From Alcanivorax sp. S71-1-4 (lineage in GTDB: Bacteria > Pseudomonadota > Gammaproteobacteria > Pseudomonadales > Alcanivoracaceae), in contig NZ_AQOR01000003.1 of the NCBI RefSeq assembly GCF_009846755.1, positions 157,174 to 221,173 of the forward strand: DNA of 64,000 bases, in the 5' to 3' direction. The translations under genes and the position numbers were made by a program. Positions 8,685 through 17,678 of this stretch are shown here, in pieces; positions within the stretch are counted from its first letter, which is position 1; each line of letters starts with the position of its first letter. The notes below the pieces were generated by a model. It did no database searches. It was not told the origin of the DNA and saw only the letters and a list, made by a program, of their open reading frames with translations.

Positions 8685-8721
8685 GATATTCATATTTATC
8701 AACATATTAAGTATGGATATC
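8685..8721 (+). promoter_or_regulatory. Dyad upstream of ectR (candidate EctR operator/promoter)
   Basis: GATATTCATA and TATGGATATC match as inverted copies at 9 of 10 positions, separated by a 17-base AT-rich spacer, 17 bases before the ectR start. The AT-rich composition contrasts with the flanking GC-rich DNA. MarR-family regulators bind such dyads, and EctR proteins are known to act on their own ect promoter region. Confidence 0.5.
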
Positions 8722-8737
8722 GAGGAGCGGACGCGAA

Positions 8738-9343
8738 ATGAGTAGCTCACGCCCTCATCACTTTTACTTACTGTCGAGAGTATCAGCGGACATGGCGAGG
8801 CATGACGAAGTGTTGATTGCATTACGCAGAATCATTCGCGCGACTGATATGTACTCGCGCCATCTGAGCAAAGTCGCCGGGCTGACGGCGCCGCAACTGC
8901 TGGTGATGCAGTCCATCGCCAACCGCGGCGAAATGACCATGGGCGATATCGCCGACGAGGTGTCTCTCAGCCAGGCCACCATCACCACCATTCTCGACCG
9001 GCTGGAGAAACGGGAGCTGATCCAGCGCACCCGTGGCTCCACCGACAAACGCCGGGTGTACGCACGTCTCACCGAGGCCGGCGCCACGCTGCTGGAGAAG
9101 GCACCGACGCCACTGCAGGAAGAGTTCATCGAGCGCTTCGCCGAGCTCAATGACTGGGAACAGTCCCTGATCCTGAGTTCGCTGCAACGCGTCGCCGCCA
9201 TGATGAACGCCGGCGATATCGACGCCTCGCCGGTGCTGGATCTCGGCGCCATGGACCGGGCCCAGCCGACCGTGGATCTCAGCGACCGGCGGGCGCGCGC
9301 CACCCCGTCCAACCCCACTATTTCCGAGGCCAACAGAAAGTAA
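8738..9343 (+). CDS. ectR: MarR-family regulator of ectoine synthesis, EctR-like
   Basis: A 201-residue winged-helix protein. The recognition region is AGLTAPQLLVMQSIANRG, then MTMGDIADEVSLSQATITTI, then the wing LEKRELIQRTRGSTDKRRVY, the standard MarR pattern. The last 40 residues are polar and Pro/Ala-rich. In methylotrophs and halophiles EctR represses ectABC and is often divergent; here it is on the same strand and ends only five bases before ectA, so it is probably the first gene of the operon and autoregulated. GAGGAG lies ten bases before the ATG. Confidence 0.85.
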   Translation: MSSSRPHHFYLLSRVSADMARHDEVLIALRRIIRATDMYSRHLSKVAGLTAPQLLVMQSIANRGEMTMGDIADEVSLSQATITTILDRLEKRELIQRTRGSTDKRRVYARLTEAGATLLEKAPTPLQEEFIERFAELNDWEQSLILSSLQRVAAMMNAGDIDASPVLDLGAMDRAQPTVDLSDRRARATPSNPTISEANRK

Positions 9344-9348
9344 ACGCT

Positions 9349-9888
9349 ATGCTTGCAGAGAAAACGGACACCCAACAGGACCAGGACAGCACACCGCAGA
9401 TCGCGCTGCGCACGCCGGAGAGTCAGGACGGCGCCCGTCTGCACAAGCTGATCAGCGAGTGCAAGCCCCTGGACGAGAACTCCACTTACTGCAACCTGCT
9501 GCAGTGCACCCATTTCGCCGACACCTGCGTGGCAGCGGAAATGGACGGTGACCTGGTCGGCTTCATCTCCGGCTACATTCCGCCGAAACAGCAGAACACG
9601 CTGTTTGTGTGGCAGGTGGCGGTGCACGAGAAAGCGCGCGGCCAGGGCCTGGCCAAGCGCATGCTGGCCGAAATCCTGAGCCGCGACGAGTGCGCCAACG
9701 TGCAGTTCATCGAAACCACCATCACGCCGGACAACGAGGCGTCATGGGGCATGTTCCGCAGCTTTGCCTATGCACGCCGCATGCCCACCGAGCAGTTCAT
9801 CCTGTTCGACAGCCGGTTGCACTTTTCCGGCGAGCACAAAGATGAGCATTTGCTGCGCATTGGCCCGTTCAATCGCGACAACGCCTGA
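9349..9888 (+). CDS. ectA: L-2,4-diaminobutyrate acetyltransferase EctA
   Basis: The 179-residue GNAT enzyme acetylates L-2,4-diaminobutyrate at N4 using acetyl-CoA, the second step of ectoine synthesis. The segment QVAVHEKARGQGLAKRMLAE includes the acetyl-CoA pyrophosphate loop (RGQGLA). N-terminal RTPESQDGARLHKLI and ENSTYCNLLQCTHFADTCV are typical of EctA. The gap to ectR is five bases and its ribosome-binding region falls within the ectR coding end, which points to cotranscription. ectB follows after about 110 bases. Confidence 0.97.
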   Translation: MLAEKTDTQQDQDSTPQIALRTPESQDGARLHKLISECKPLDENSTYCNLLQCTHFADTCVAAEMDGDLVGFISGYIPPKQQNTLFVWQVAVHEKARGQGLAKRMLAEILSRDECANVQFIETTITPDNEASWGMFRSFAYARRMPTEQFILFDSRLHFSGEHKDEHLLRIGPFNRDNA

Positions 9889-9898
9889 TCTGCCCTGA

Positions 9899-11290
<1,392 letters not shown>

Positions 11291-11333
11291 CGGCCCGGCA
11301 AGCCACTCAAGCACGTCAGCCGAGTTACACCGC

Positions 11334-11426
11334 CTCTCCCGTAACCAGCGGGCCGCGCCGGCCGGTTACCTCCCCGGGAGAGGCCCTATTCCCTGCCCGC
11401 GCCCCGTTACCGGCGCGGGCTGTTTT
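11334..11426 (+). promoter_or_regulatory. Two consecutive stem-loops between ectB and ectC, second terminator-like
   Basis: The first hairpin has arms CTCTCCCG (11334-11341) and CGGGAGAG (11375-11382) with an inner TAACC/GGTTA pairing. The second has arms GCCCGCGCC (11395-11403) and GGCGCGGGC (11412-11420), followed by TGTTTT. They fill most of the 170-base gap in front of ectC and could attenuate or process the message, lowering or uncoupling ectC expression from ectAB. The T tract is short, so termination would be partial. Confidence 0.5.
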
Positions 11427-11460
11427 GCCGGAGGACCGGCACCGCCCAGAGGAGAGTTCA

Positions 11461-11865
11461 ATGATTGTTCGTACGCTTGAAGAAACCCGCAATACGGATC
11501 GCGCCGTGCGTGCCGAGAATGGCAACTGGGAATCCGTGCGCCTGTCCCTGAAAGACGATGGCATGGGTTTCTCATTCCACATCACGACCATTTTTGCCGG
11601 CACCGAAACCCACATCTGGTATCAGAACCACTTTGAGACGGTGTATTGCATTTCCGGCGAGGGCGAAGTGGAAACACTGGATGACGGCAAGATCTGGCCC
11701 ATCAAGCCAGGCACTGTGTACATCCTGAACAAGCACGACAATCATCTGTTGCGCGCCAAAACTGACATGCAACTGGCCTGCGCTTTCAACCCGCCGCTGC
11801 ATGGCAAAGAGCAACACGACGAGAACGGCGTGTATGCCCTGGAAGCGGAAGCCATCGAAGGCTGA
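11461..11865 (+). CDS. ectC: L-ectoine synthase EctC
   Basis: The 134-residue cupin cyclises N4-acetyl-diaminobutyrate to ectoine. It shows the family N-terminus [16 protein letters not shown], the cupin strand [19 protein letters not shown], metal- and substrate-binding residues around [15 protein letters not shown] and the C-terminal [26 protein letters not shown] precedes the ATG. Length matches the family. No ectD (ectoine hydroxylase) follows, so hydroxyectoine synthesis is not indicated here. Confidence 0.97.
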   Translation: MIVRTLEETRNTDRAVRAENGNWESVRLSLKDDGMGFSFHITTIFAGTETHIWYQNHFETVYCISGEGEVETLDDGKIWPIKPGTVYILNKHDNHLLRAKTDMQLACAFNPPLHGKEQHDENGVYALEAEAIEG

Positions 11866-11881
11866 TCATCACGTACGCCAC

Positions 11882-11920
11882 AAAAAAACGGGAGCCCTGT
11901 CACCAGGCCTCCCGTTTTTT
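11882..11920. terminator. Intrinsic terminator after ectC
   Basis: A seven-A run plus CGGGA pairs with TCCCG plus six T around an imperfect GCC...GGCC inner stem. The T/A tracts on both sides allow it to serve both ectC (+) and the porin gene (-). Confidence 0.85.
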
Positions 11921-11952
11921 GCGTCCGGCGCCTGCTCAATTACGCCGGACGC
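11921..11952. terminator. Second hairpin between ectC and the porin gene
   Basis: GCGTCCGGCG and CGCCGGACGC form a perfect 10-bp stem with a 12-base loop, directly beside the ectC terminator. Read on the minus strand it follows the porin stop and leads into an A-rich stretch, so it probably protects or ends the porin message. Confidence 0.55.
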
Positions 11953-11971
11953 CCTCCCTTGGTATGGTTGA

Positions 11972-13159
11972 TCAGAATGCCAGCTTGGCGGAGAACTGGA
12001 AGCGCTCTACGTCGCCTTTGTCTCCACTTTCATTTTCCCGCTCGCCCCAGATCAGTTCGCCACCGAGTTCCAGACGCGCCACCGGCGTGTAGATCAGGTT
12101 GACGTGCGCGGTGCGGTAGGCTTTTGCGACACCGGCTGCCACGGTATCCGGGTTATCGGCTTCCACCACGGACGCGGACACACTGGAACGCCACTGATCA
12201 CTCCACAGGTGACGGTACGCCAGCATGGCGCCCCAGGTATCGATCGGCTCGATGGAACCGTCGGCCTCGATTTCGCCGGAACGGAAACCGTTCAGTGCAA
12301 TGTAGCGGCCGATGGCATTGCCCCCGGTCAACTGCAGGCGAATGTCGTTGCCGCGATCACCCACCGGGATCTTGCCGGAGAAGTTCACGCCGTAACCGTA
12401 TTCGCTTTCACGGCTGCCGGTGCCATCACGGTAGGCCAGCTCGCGACCCATGACAGCCAGGCTGTAGTGGGCTTTACCGACAGGCATCCTGTAACGGACG
12501 ATCATGTCCGGCACACGGTTATCATCGAAGGAGCTCGGGTTGCCCACCAGGCCATTGGTGTCATACAGCGTGGTAGACGGATTCTCCAGCGCGAAATCCC
12601 ACTGGCCCGGGCTATAGCGAATCTGCGCCTGGCGGCCAAAGGTCGTGCCGGCCGGCCCGACGAAATCAAGCAGATCTGGCAGCGCGGCGACGTCAAAGAA
12701 CGTCGTCCAGGTCTGCCCCATCAGCCAGTCGTTGAAGGTCAGGTAGGCGTGGCGGATACGCGGCGAATAGCTGTTGCTGATCCGCTCATCCCCCATGCCC
12801 TGAGTGGAGAAATCCACTTCGATATGAGTACCGAGTTTGCCGTAGTCTGTCTGCGTGGTGGTCTTCAGCCAGAAACGACTTTCCTTGGCGCTGAAATCAG
12901 TGTGGGCGCCACCGCTGTCGCCGCCAACCGGTATGGTACTGGGCACGAGATAATCATCGCCCACCGCTGACGTGGCCCGGTTGCCGTCACTGAAACGGCT
13001 GACCTGAGCGTCCAGCTTGATATAGCCGCCGATATCCACCTTGGTGCCGGATTGCAGCCTCGACTCCAGTGCGGAAATTCTTTCTTCCAGGGTTTGCGCG
13101 CTTGCAACGCTAGCGCTGAGTGCAGCCGCGAGTACGGCGAGTGACAGCCTTGTTTTCAT
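11972..13159 (-). CDS. DcaP-like outer-membrane porin
   Basis: The 395-residue product has a signal peptide (MKTRLSLAVLAAALSASVAS), then a short coiled segment LEERISALESRL as in trimeric DcaP porins, then about 16 barrel strands ending in RFQFSAKLAF with terminal Phe. KVDIGGYIKLDAQ marks the first strand. DcaP porins take up small, often dicarboxylic or phthalate-like anions across the outer membrane. The start at 13159 has AGGAGGA 12 bases upstream; the region further upstream is non-coding. It is divergent from acs, which may hint at carboxylate uptake. Confidence 0.8.
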   Translation of the reverse strand: MKTRLSLAVLAAALSASVASAQTLEERISALESRLQSGTKVDIGGYIKLDAQVSRFSDGNRATSAVGDDYLVPSTIPVGGDSGGAHTDFSAKESRFWLKTTTQTDYGKLGTHIEVDFSTQGMGDERISNSYSPRIRHAYLTFNDWLMGQTWTTFFDVAALPDLLDFVGPAGTTFGRQAQIRYSPGQWDFALENPSTTLYDTNGLVGNPSSFDDNRVPDMIVRYRMPVGKAHYSLAVMGRELAYRDGTGSRESEYGYGVNFSGKIPVGDRGNDIRLQLTGGNAIGRYIALNGFRSGEIEADGSIEPIDTWGAMLAYRHLWSDQWRSSVSASVVEADNPDTVAAGVAKAYRTAHVNLIYTPVARLELGGELIWGERENESGDKGDVERFQFSAKLAF

Positions 13160-13514
13160 TATTAAGTCCTCCTGAGCAGTAACCCGCACAGCGTGAACCC
13201 GCGTGAGCAAAAGGTGATATTGGCAAAAGGTCTAACATAATTGTCACAAAGCAGTTCCCCGCTGAAATGCCCTGCTGGGCCACCAATAAGAAAAAACACT
13301 GAGCCGCGCCACAAATGCCTACCAAGGTCTAATTCAGAGCCTGGACCGTGGCGCGCACACTGCAGACACGTCATGACCCCGTGACAGTCAGCTGTGCCGG
13401 ATACCCCGGCCACTCCGTGTCTCCGACATGCGCTGCCGGGCACCACCATCCCTGGTACCCGCCGCATCGGGCATGGAACGAATAACAACAGGGCACGCTC
13501 AGGGAGAGCCCCTC
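13160..13514. other. Divergent intergenic region, porin / acs
   Basis: 355 bases separate the two divergent starts. On the minus strand, TTTGTGACAATTATG around 13230-13250 contains half of a CRP/Vfr-like box and an AT-rich -10-like stretch, probably the porin promoter. No clear sigma-54 (-24/-12) or sigma-70 promoter is recognisable for acs, which in relatives needs its response regulator. No RNA gene or ORF is supported. Confidence 0.4.
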
Positions 13515-15488
13515 ATGTCCGCTACACACGCCGCCGTTGCGCCCAGTGATATCCAGCCTGTCGCGGTCAAGCCGCGCTTTCGCGACAGCGCCTGGATTGA
13601 TGCCCCCACCTACGATGCCCTGTATGCCCGCAGCATTGAGCAGCCGGACACGTTCTGGCGGGAACAGAGCCAGCGTCTGCGCTGGCACCGCGCGCCAACA
13701 CAGATCCGCGACATCAACTGGGACAGGCATGACCTGCACATCCGCTGGTTCGCCGACGGGCAACTCAACGCCGCAGACAACTGCATCGACCGCCACCTGC
13801 CCGAACAGGCCGAGCGCGTGGCGCTGTACTGGGAACCCGACACCCCCGGCGACGCGCGCGTCATCACCTACGGCGAGTTGCATCGGCAGGTCTGCAAACT
13901 GGCCAATGTGCTCAAGCACCTGGGCGTGCGCAAAGGCGACCGCGTCACCCTTTACCTGCCGATGATTCCCGAAGCGGTCTTCGCGATGCTGGCCTGCGCG
14001 CGCATCGGTGCGATTCATTCGGTGGTGTTCGGCGGCTTCTCGCCCGAGGCCCTGGCCGGTCGCATCGCCGACTGCGGCAGCTCACTGGTCATTACCGCCG
14101 ATGCCGGCCTGCGTGGCGGCCGCGACATTCCCCTGAAGGCGAACGTGGACGCGGCCCTGGCCCGCCCGGAAGCCAAGGCCGCCAGCAAGGTGCTGGTGGT
14201 GCAACATACCGGCAGTGCCGTGGACTGGCATGACGGCCGCGATCTCTGGTACCACGACCTGATGGCCAGCGCAGCCGACCAGTGCGAGCCGGCCGTGATG
14301 AACGCGGAAGACCCGCTGTTCATCCTCTATACCTCCGGCTCCACCGGCAAACCGAAGGGCGTGCTGCACACCACCGGCGGCTACCTCACCTACGCCTCGC
14401 TGACCCACCAGATGGTGTTCGACTACCACCCCGACGATGTGTACTGGTGCACCGCCGACGTCGGCTGGATCACCGGCCATACTTATCTGGTCTATGGCCC
14501 GCTCGCCAACGGCGCGACCTGCGTCATGAGCGAAGGCCTGCCGAACTGGCCCGACGCCGCGCGCCTGGGCCAGATCATCGACAAGTTCAACGTCAACACG
14601 CTTTACACTGCGCCCACCGCAATACGTGCCCTGATGGCTGCCGGCGACGGACCGCTGGCGCAGAGCCGTCGTGACTCACTGAAACTGCTGGCCACCGCTG
14701 GCGAGCCCATCAACCCGGCCGCCTGGCACTGGTTCCATGACAGCGTTGGCCACGGCCGCAGCGCCGTGGTGGACACCTGGTGGCAGACCGAAACCGGCGG
14801 CGTGATGATCACACCGCTGCCGGGGGCGCACGCGACCAAGCCCGGTGCCGCCATGCGGCCCTTCTTCGGCATCCGCCCGGCGCTGGTGGACAACGAAGGC
14901 TCCCTGATCGACGGCCCCGGCGAGGGGAACCTGGTCATTCTGGACAGCTGGCCTGCACAGGCGCGCACGCTGTGGGGGGACCACCAACGCTTCATCGACA
15001 CCTATTTCACCACCTTCCCCGGCACCTATTGCTCCGGCGACGGCGCGCGCCGTGACGCCGATGGCGACTACTGGATTACCGGGCGGGTGGACGACGTGAT
15101 CAATGTCTCCGGCCACCGCATGGGCACAGCGGAGATCGAGAGCGCGCTGGTATCACACCCCGCGGTCGCCGAGGCGGCCGTGGTCGGCTACCCGCACGAG
15201 ATCAAGGGCCAGGGGATTTACGTGTATGTCTCGCTGACCTGCGACCACAGCCCGAGCGATGAGCTGTATGCCGAGCTGAGGCAGTGGGTGCGCCGCGAGA
15301 TCGGCGCCATTGCCACACCTGATCTGATCCACTGGGCGCCGGGGCTGCCGAAGACCCGCTCCGGCAAGATCATGCGCCGCATCCTGCGCAAGATCGCCGC
15401 GAACGAGCACGACAGCCTGGGCGATGTGTCCACGCTGGCCGAGCCGGCGGTAGTGCCCCAGTTGGTCGAAACCCGCATGAATCGCTGA
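13515..15488 (+). CDS. acs: Acetyl-CoA synthetase
   Basis: The 657-residue AMP-forming enzyme activates acetate to acetyl-CoA. Motifs in order: [16 protein letters not shown] (adenylation A3), [10 protein letters not shown] (A5), [20 protein letters not shown] (A7), [18 protein letters not shown] (A8) and [15 protein letters not shown] (A10, containing the lysine that is acetylated by Pat-type enzymes in relatives). GGGAGAG is seven bases upstream of the ATG at 13515. It is followed by a strong terminator and then the response-regulator gene; with the hybrid kinase and SSS permease downstream this is an acetate-switch locus. Confidence 0.95.
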   Translation: MSATHAAVAPSDIQPVAVKPRFRDSAWIDAPTYDALYARSIEQPDTFWREQSQRLRWHRAPTQIRDINWDRHDLHIRWFADGQLNAADNCIDRHLPEQAERVALYWEPDTPGDARVITYGELHRQVCKLANVLKHLGVRKGDRVTLYLPMIPEAVFAMLACARIGAIHSVVFGGFSPEALAGRIADCGSSLVITADAGLRGGRDIPLKANVDAALARPEAKAASKVLVVQHTGSAVDWHDGRDLWYHDLMASAADQCEPAVMNAEDPLFILYTSGSTGKPKGVLHTTGGYLTYASLTHQMVFDYHPDDVYWCTADVGWITGHTYLVYGPLANGATCVMSEGLPNWPDAARLGQIIDKFNVNTLYTAPTAIRALMAAGDGPLAQSRRDSLKLLATAGEPINPAAWHWFHDSVGHGRSAVVDTWWQTETGGVMITPLPGAHATKPGAAMRPFFGIRPALVDNEGSLIDGPGEGNLVILDSWPAQARTLWGDHQRFIDTYFTTFPGTYCSGDGARRDADGDYWITGRVDDVINVSGHRMGTAEIESALVSHPAVAEAAVVGYPHEIKGQGIYVYVSLTCDHSPSDELYAELRQWVRREIGAIATPDLIHWAPGLPKTRSGKIMRRILRKIAANEHDSLGDVSTLAEPAVVPQLVETRMNR

Positions 15489-15524
15489 TTCTGCGTTTGT
15501 CCCCATGGGCGATATTGCCTGGAC

Positions 15525-15600
15525 AGCTGCCATGCCGGCATGGGCACGTGACCGACCGTCACCCCGGTCACCAGCCTGGCATGGCAGCTTTTTCTTTTTT
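15525..15600 (+). terminator. Strong intrinsic terminator after acs
   Basis: AGCTGCCATGCC (15525-15536) pairs with GGCATGGCAGCT (15578-15589); inside, GTGACCG pairs with CGGTCAC. TTTTCTTTTTT follows immediately. It separates acs from the regulator gene. Confidence 0.9.
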
Positions 15601-15608
15601 AACGTGCC

Positions 15609-15614
15609 TATAAT
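15609..15614 (+). promoter_or_regulatory. -10 box for the response-regulator gene, six bases from its ATG
   Basis: A perfect TATAAT ends six bases before the start codon at 15621, placing the predicted +1 at or next to the A of ATG. No Shine-Dalgarno sequence is visible, so the mRNA may be leaderless. The -35 region overlaps the acs terminator tail and is weak. Confidence 0.55.
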
Positions 15615-15620
15615 CAGCCC

Positions 15621-16289
15621 ATGGACCCGATACTGATCGCCGACGACCACCCCCTGTTCCGCGCGGCCCTGCGCCAGGCCGTGGCGGGCTGCTTTACCGA
15701 TGCGCCCATCACCGAGGCTGATTCGCTGGCCGCCGTGCAGCATCTGGTCGAGGCACAGCGCAGCTTCAGCCTGTTGCTGCTGGATTTGCACATGCCGGGC
15801 ACACACGGGTTCTCGGGCCTGATCTATCTGCGCGAGCAGTATCCCCAGACACCGCTGGTGGTGATCTCTGCCAGTGACGAACCGGATATCATGCAGCGCG
15901 CAGTCAATTTCGGCGCCAACGGCTTTATCCCCAAATCCACCAGCCTGGACACCATGACCGACGCGCTGAAAGCCGTGCTCAAGGGCGACACCTGGCTGCC
16001 CGTCACCGCCCGCCAGAGCAGCGCCACCGCCGCCTCGGCCAGTGAGCAGGAACTGGCCCGGCGCATCACCAGCCTCACACCGCAGCAGTTCCGGGTGCTC
16101 GGCATGCTGCTGGAAGGCATGGCCAACAAGGTGATCGCCATTGAACTGAACGTGTCCGAGGCCACGGTGAAAGCCCACATGACCGCCATCCTGCGCAAGC
16201 TCGGCGCCCGCAATCGCACCCAGGCCGTGCTGCTGCTGCGCGACATTGCCATCGACACCGCCCACGCGGAGTCCACCTCCGGCGCCTGA
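15621..16289 (+). CDS. crbR: LuxR/NarL-type response regulator, CrbR/ErdR-like
   Basis: The 222-residue product has a receiver domain (residues 1-125) with acidic pocket ADD at the start, phospho-acceptor Asp55 in LLLLDLHMPG and the conserved Lys of IPKST. It ends with a LuxR-type helix-turn-helix (about 150-215), LTPQQFRVLGMLLEGMANKV then LNVSEATVKAHMTAILRKLG. In Vibrio and Pseudomonas the CrbS/CrbR (MxtR/ErdR) pair turns on acs and acetate uptake genes; placing this gene right after acs and near an SSS-kinase hybrid gives the same assignment here. The direct target set is inference. Confidence 0.8.
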   Translation: MDPILIADDHPLFRAALRQAVAGCFTDAPITEADSLAAVQHLVEAQRSFSLLLLDLHMPGTHGFSGLIYLREQYPQTPLVVISASDEPDIMQRAVNFGANGFIPKSTSLDTMTDALKAVLKGDTWLPVTARQSSATAASASEQELARRITSLTPQQFRVLGMLLEGMANKVIAIELNVSEATVKAHMTAILRKLGARNRTQAVLLLRDIAIDTAHAESTSGA

Positions 16290-16305
16290 CCCCGGGCGGC
16301 CGGCA

Positions 16306-17601
16306 TCAGACCTGATTCAGGTCGTCATCCTTCGTTTCACGCGTCAGCACCAGGGCCGCCAGCGTCAGCAGCGCTGCCACCGCCAGGTAATAACCGACGT
16401 ACTGCAGCCCATAGTGCGTGGCCAGCCAGGTGGCGATATAAGGCGCCAGCGAGGCACCGAAAATGCCGGCCATGTTGAAGGTCAGCGAGGCGCCAGTGTA
16501 GCGCACCGCGGTGGGGAACAACTCGGAGAGCACCGTGCCCAGTGGCCCGTAGGTCATGCCCATCAGCCCCAGGCCGAGCGTCAGGAACGCCACCACGCCA
16601 AACAGGCTGCCACTGCCGAACATCGGCTGGAACAGCAGCCCGAACAGGGCAATGCACGACGTCACCAGGATCAGCGTGCGACGGCGGCCATAGCGGTCTG
16701 CCGCCAGCGCCGCCACCGGGATCATCAGCGCAAAAAACAGCACCGCGAACAGCTGGATAGTGAGGAACTCATCGCGCGCATAACCCAGTTGCGAGACACC
16801 CCAGGTCAGGCTGAACACCGTCGTCAGGTAAAACAGCACGAACGTGGCCAGCGCGATCAGTGTGCCCAGCACCAGCGCGCGGGGATGGCTGCGGATCACT
16901 TCCAGCATCGGCAGCTTCACCTGCTCTTTGCGGTCCAGCGTCTGCCGGAACACCGGTGTTTCCTCGATCTGCAGGCGAATATACAGGCCAATGCCCACCA
17001 GCAGGGCACTGGCCAAAAACGGAATCCGCCAGCCCCAGCTGAAGAATTGCGCTTCGTTGAGCGTCTCGGCGAGGATCAGAAACGACAACCCGGACAACAG
17101 GAAGCCCAGTGGCGCACCCAGTTGCGGGAACATGCCATACCAGGCGCGCTTGCCCGGTGGTGCGTTCTCCGTCGCCAGCAGCACCGCGCCGCCCCATTCA
17201 CCGCCCAGCCCCAGGCCCTGGCCGAAACGGCACAGCGCCAGCAGCAGCGGCGCCACCATGCCGATCTGTGCGTAAGTGGGCAGCAGGCCGATCACCACGG
17301 TAGACAGCCCCATGGTCAGCAACGCCGCCACCAGCGTCGCCTTGCGGCCGACCCGGTCACCAAAGTGACCGAACACCGCCGAACCGAGCGGCCGGGCAAA
17401 GAAGGCCAGCGCAAAAGTGGCCAGCGATTGCAGGGTGGCGGTAGTCGGGTCCGAGCCGGGGAAGAACAGCTGCGGGAATACCAGCACGGCAGCGGTGGCG
17501 TAGATATAGAAATCGTAGAACTCGATCGTGGTGCCCACCAGGCTGGCGAACAGGACGCGGGCCGGCGAGTTGATCGGGCGCTCTGCGGTGGCAGTGCTCA
17601 T
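16306..17601 (-). CDS. MFS transporter, metabolite:H+ symporter (MHS) family
   Basis: A 431-residue protein with 12 predicted membrane helices. GTTIEFYDFYIYATAA at the first helix is the MHS signature, HFGDRVGRKATLV is the MFS loop 2-3 motif and LGGEWGGAVLL lies in helix 5. MHS carriers import small organic acids or osmolytes (shikimate, proline/betaine, citrate types). Its position between the regulator and kinase of the acetate system suggests a carboxylate, but the substrate cannot be read. Convergent with crbR; a 77-base gap separates it from the kinase gene end. Confidence 0.85.
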   Translation of the reverse strand: MSTATAERPINSPARVLFASLVGTTIEFYDFYIYATAAVLVFPQLFFPGSDPTTATLQSLATFALAFFARPLGSAVFGHFGDRVGRKATLVAALLTMGLSTVVIGLLPTYAQIGMVAPLLLALCRFGQGLGLGGEWGGAVLLATENAPPGKRAWYGMFPQLGAPLGFLLSGLSFLILAETLNEAQFFSWGWRIPFLASALLVGIGLYIRLQIEETPVFRQTLDRKEQVKLPMLEVIRSHPRALVLGTLIALATFVLFYLTTVFSLTWGVSQLGYARDEFLTIQLFAVLFFALMIPVAALAADRYGRRRTLILVTSCIALFGLLFQPMFGSGSLFGVVAFLTLGLGLMGMTYGPLGTVLSELFPTAVRYTGASLTFNMAGIFGASLAPYIATWLATHYGLQYVGYYLAVAALLTLAALVLTRETKDDDLNQV

Positions 17602-17678
17602 GTGGCGTCCCCCCAGGGGCTTGTGCGGAAAGCAGCAGATGCTGCCAGCTTCGCGCCGGCCACGCCAGCGCCGACGGC

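Noticed and set aside
13225..13255. CRP/Vfr binding site upstream of the porin gene
   Set aside because: Only one half (TGTGA) is convincing; the second half is degenerate, so it is mentioned only as part of the intergenic description.
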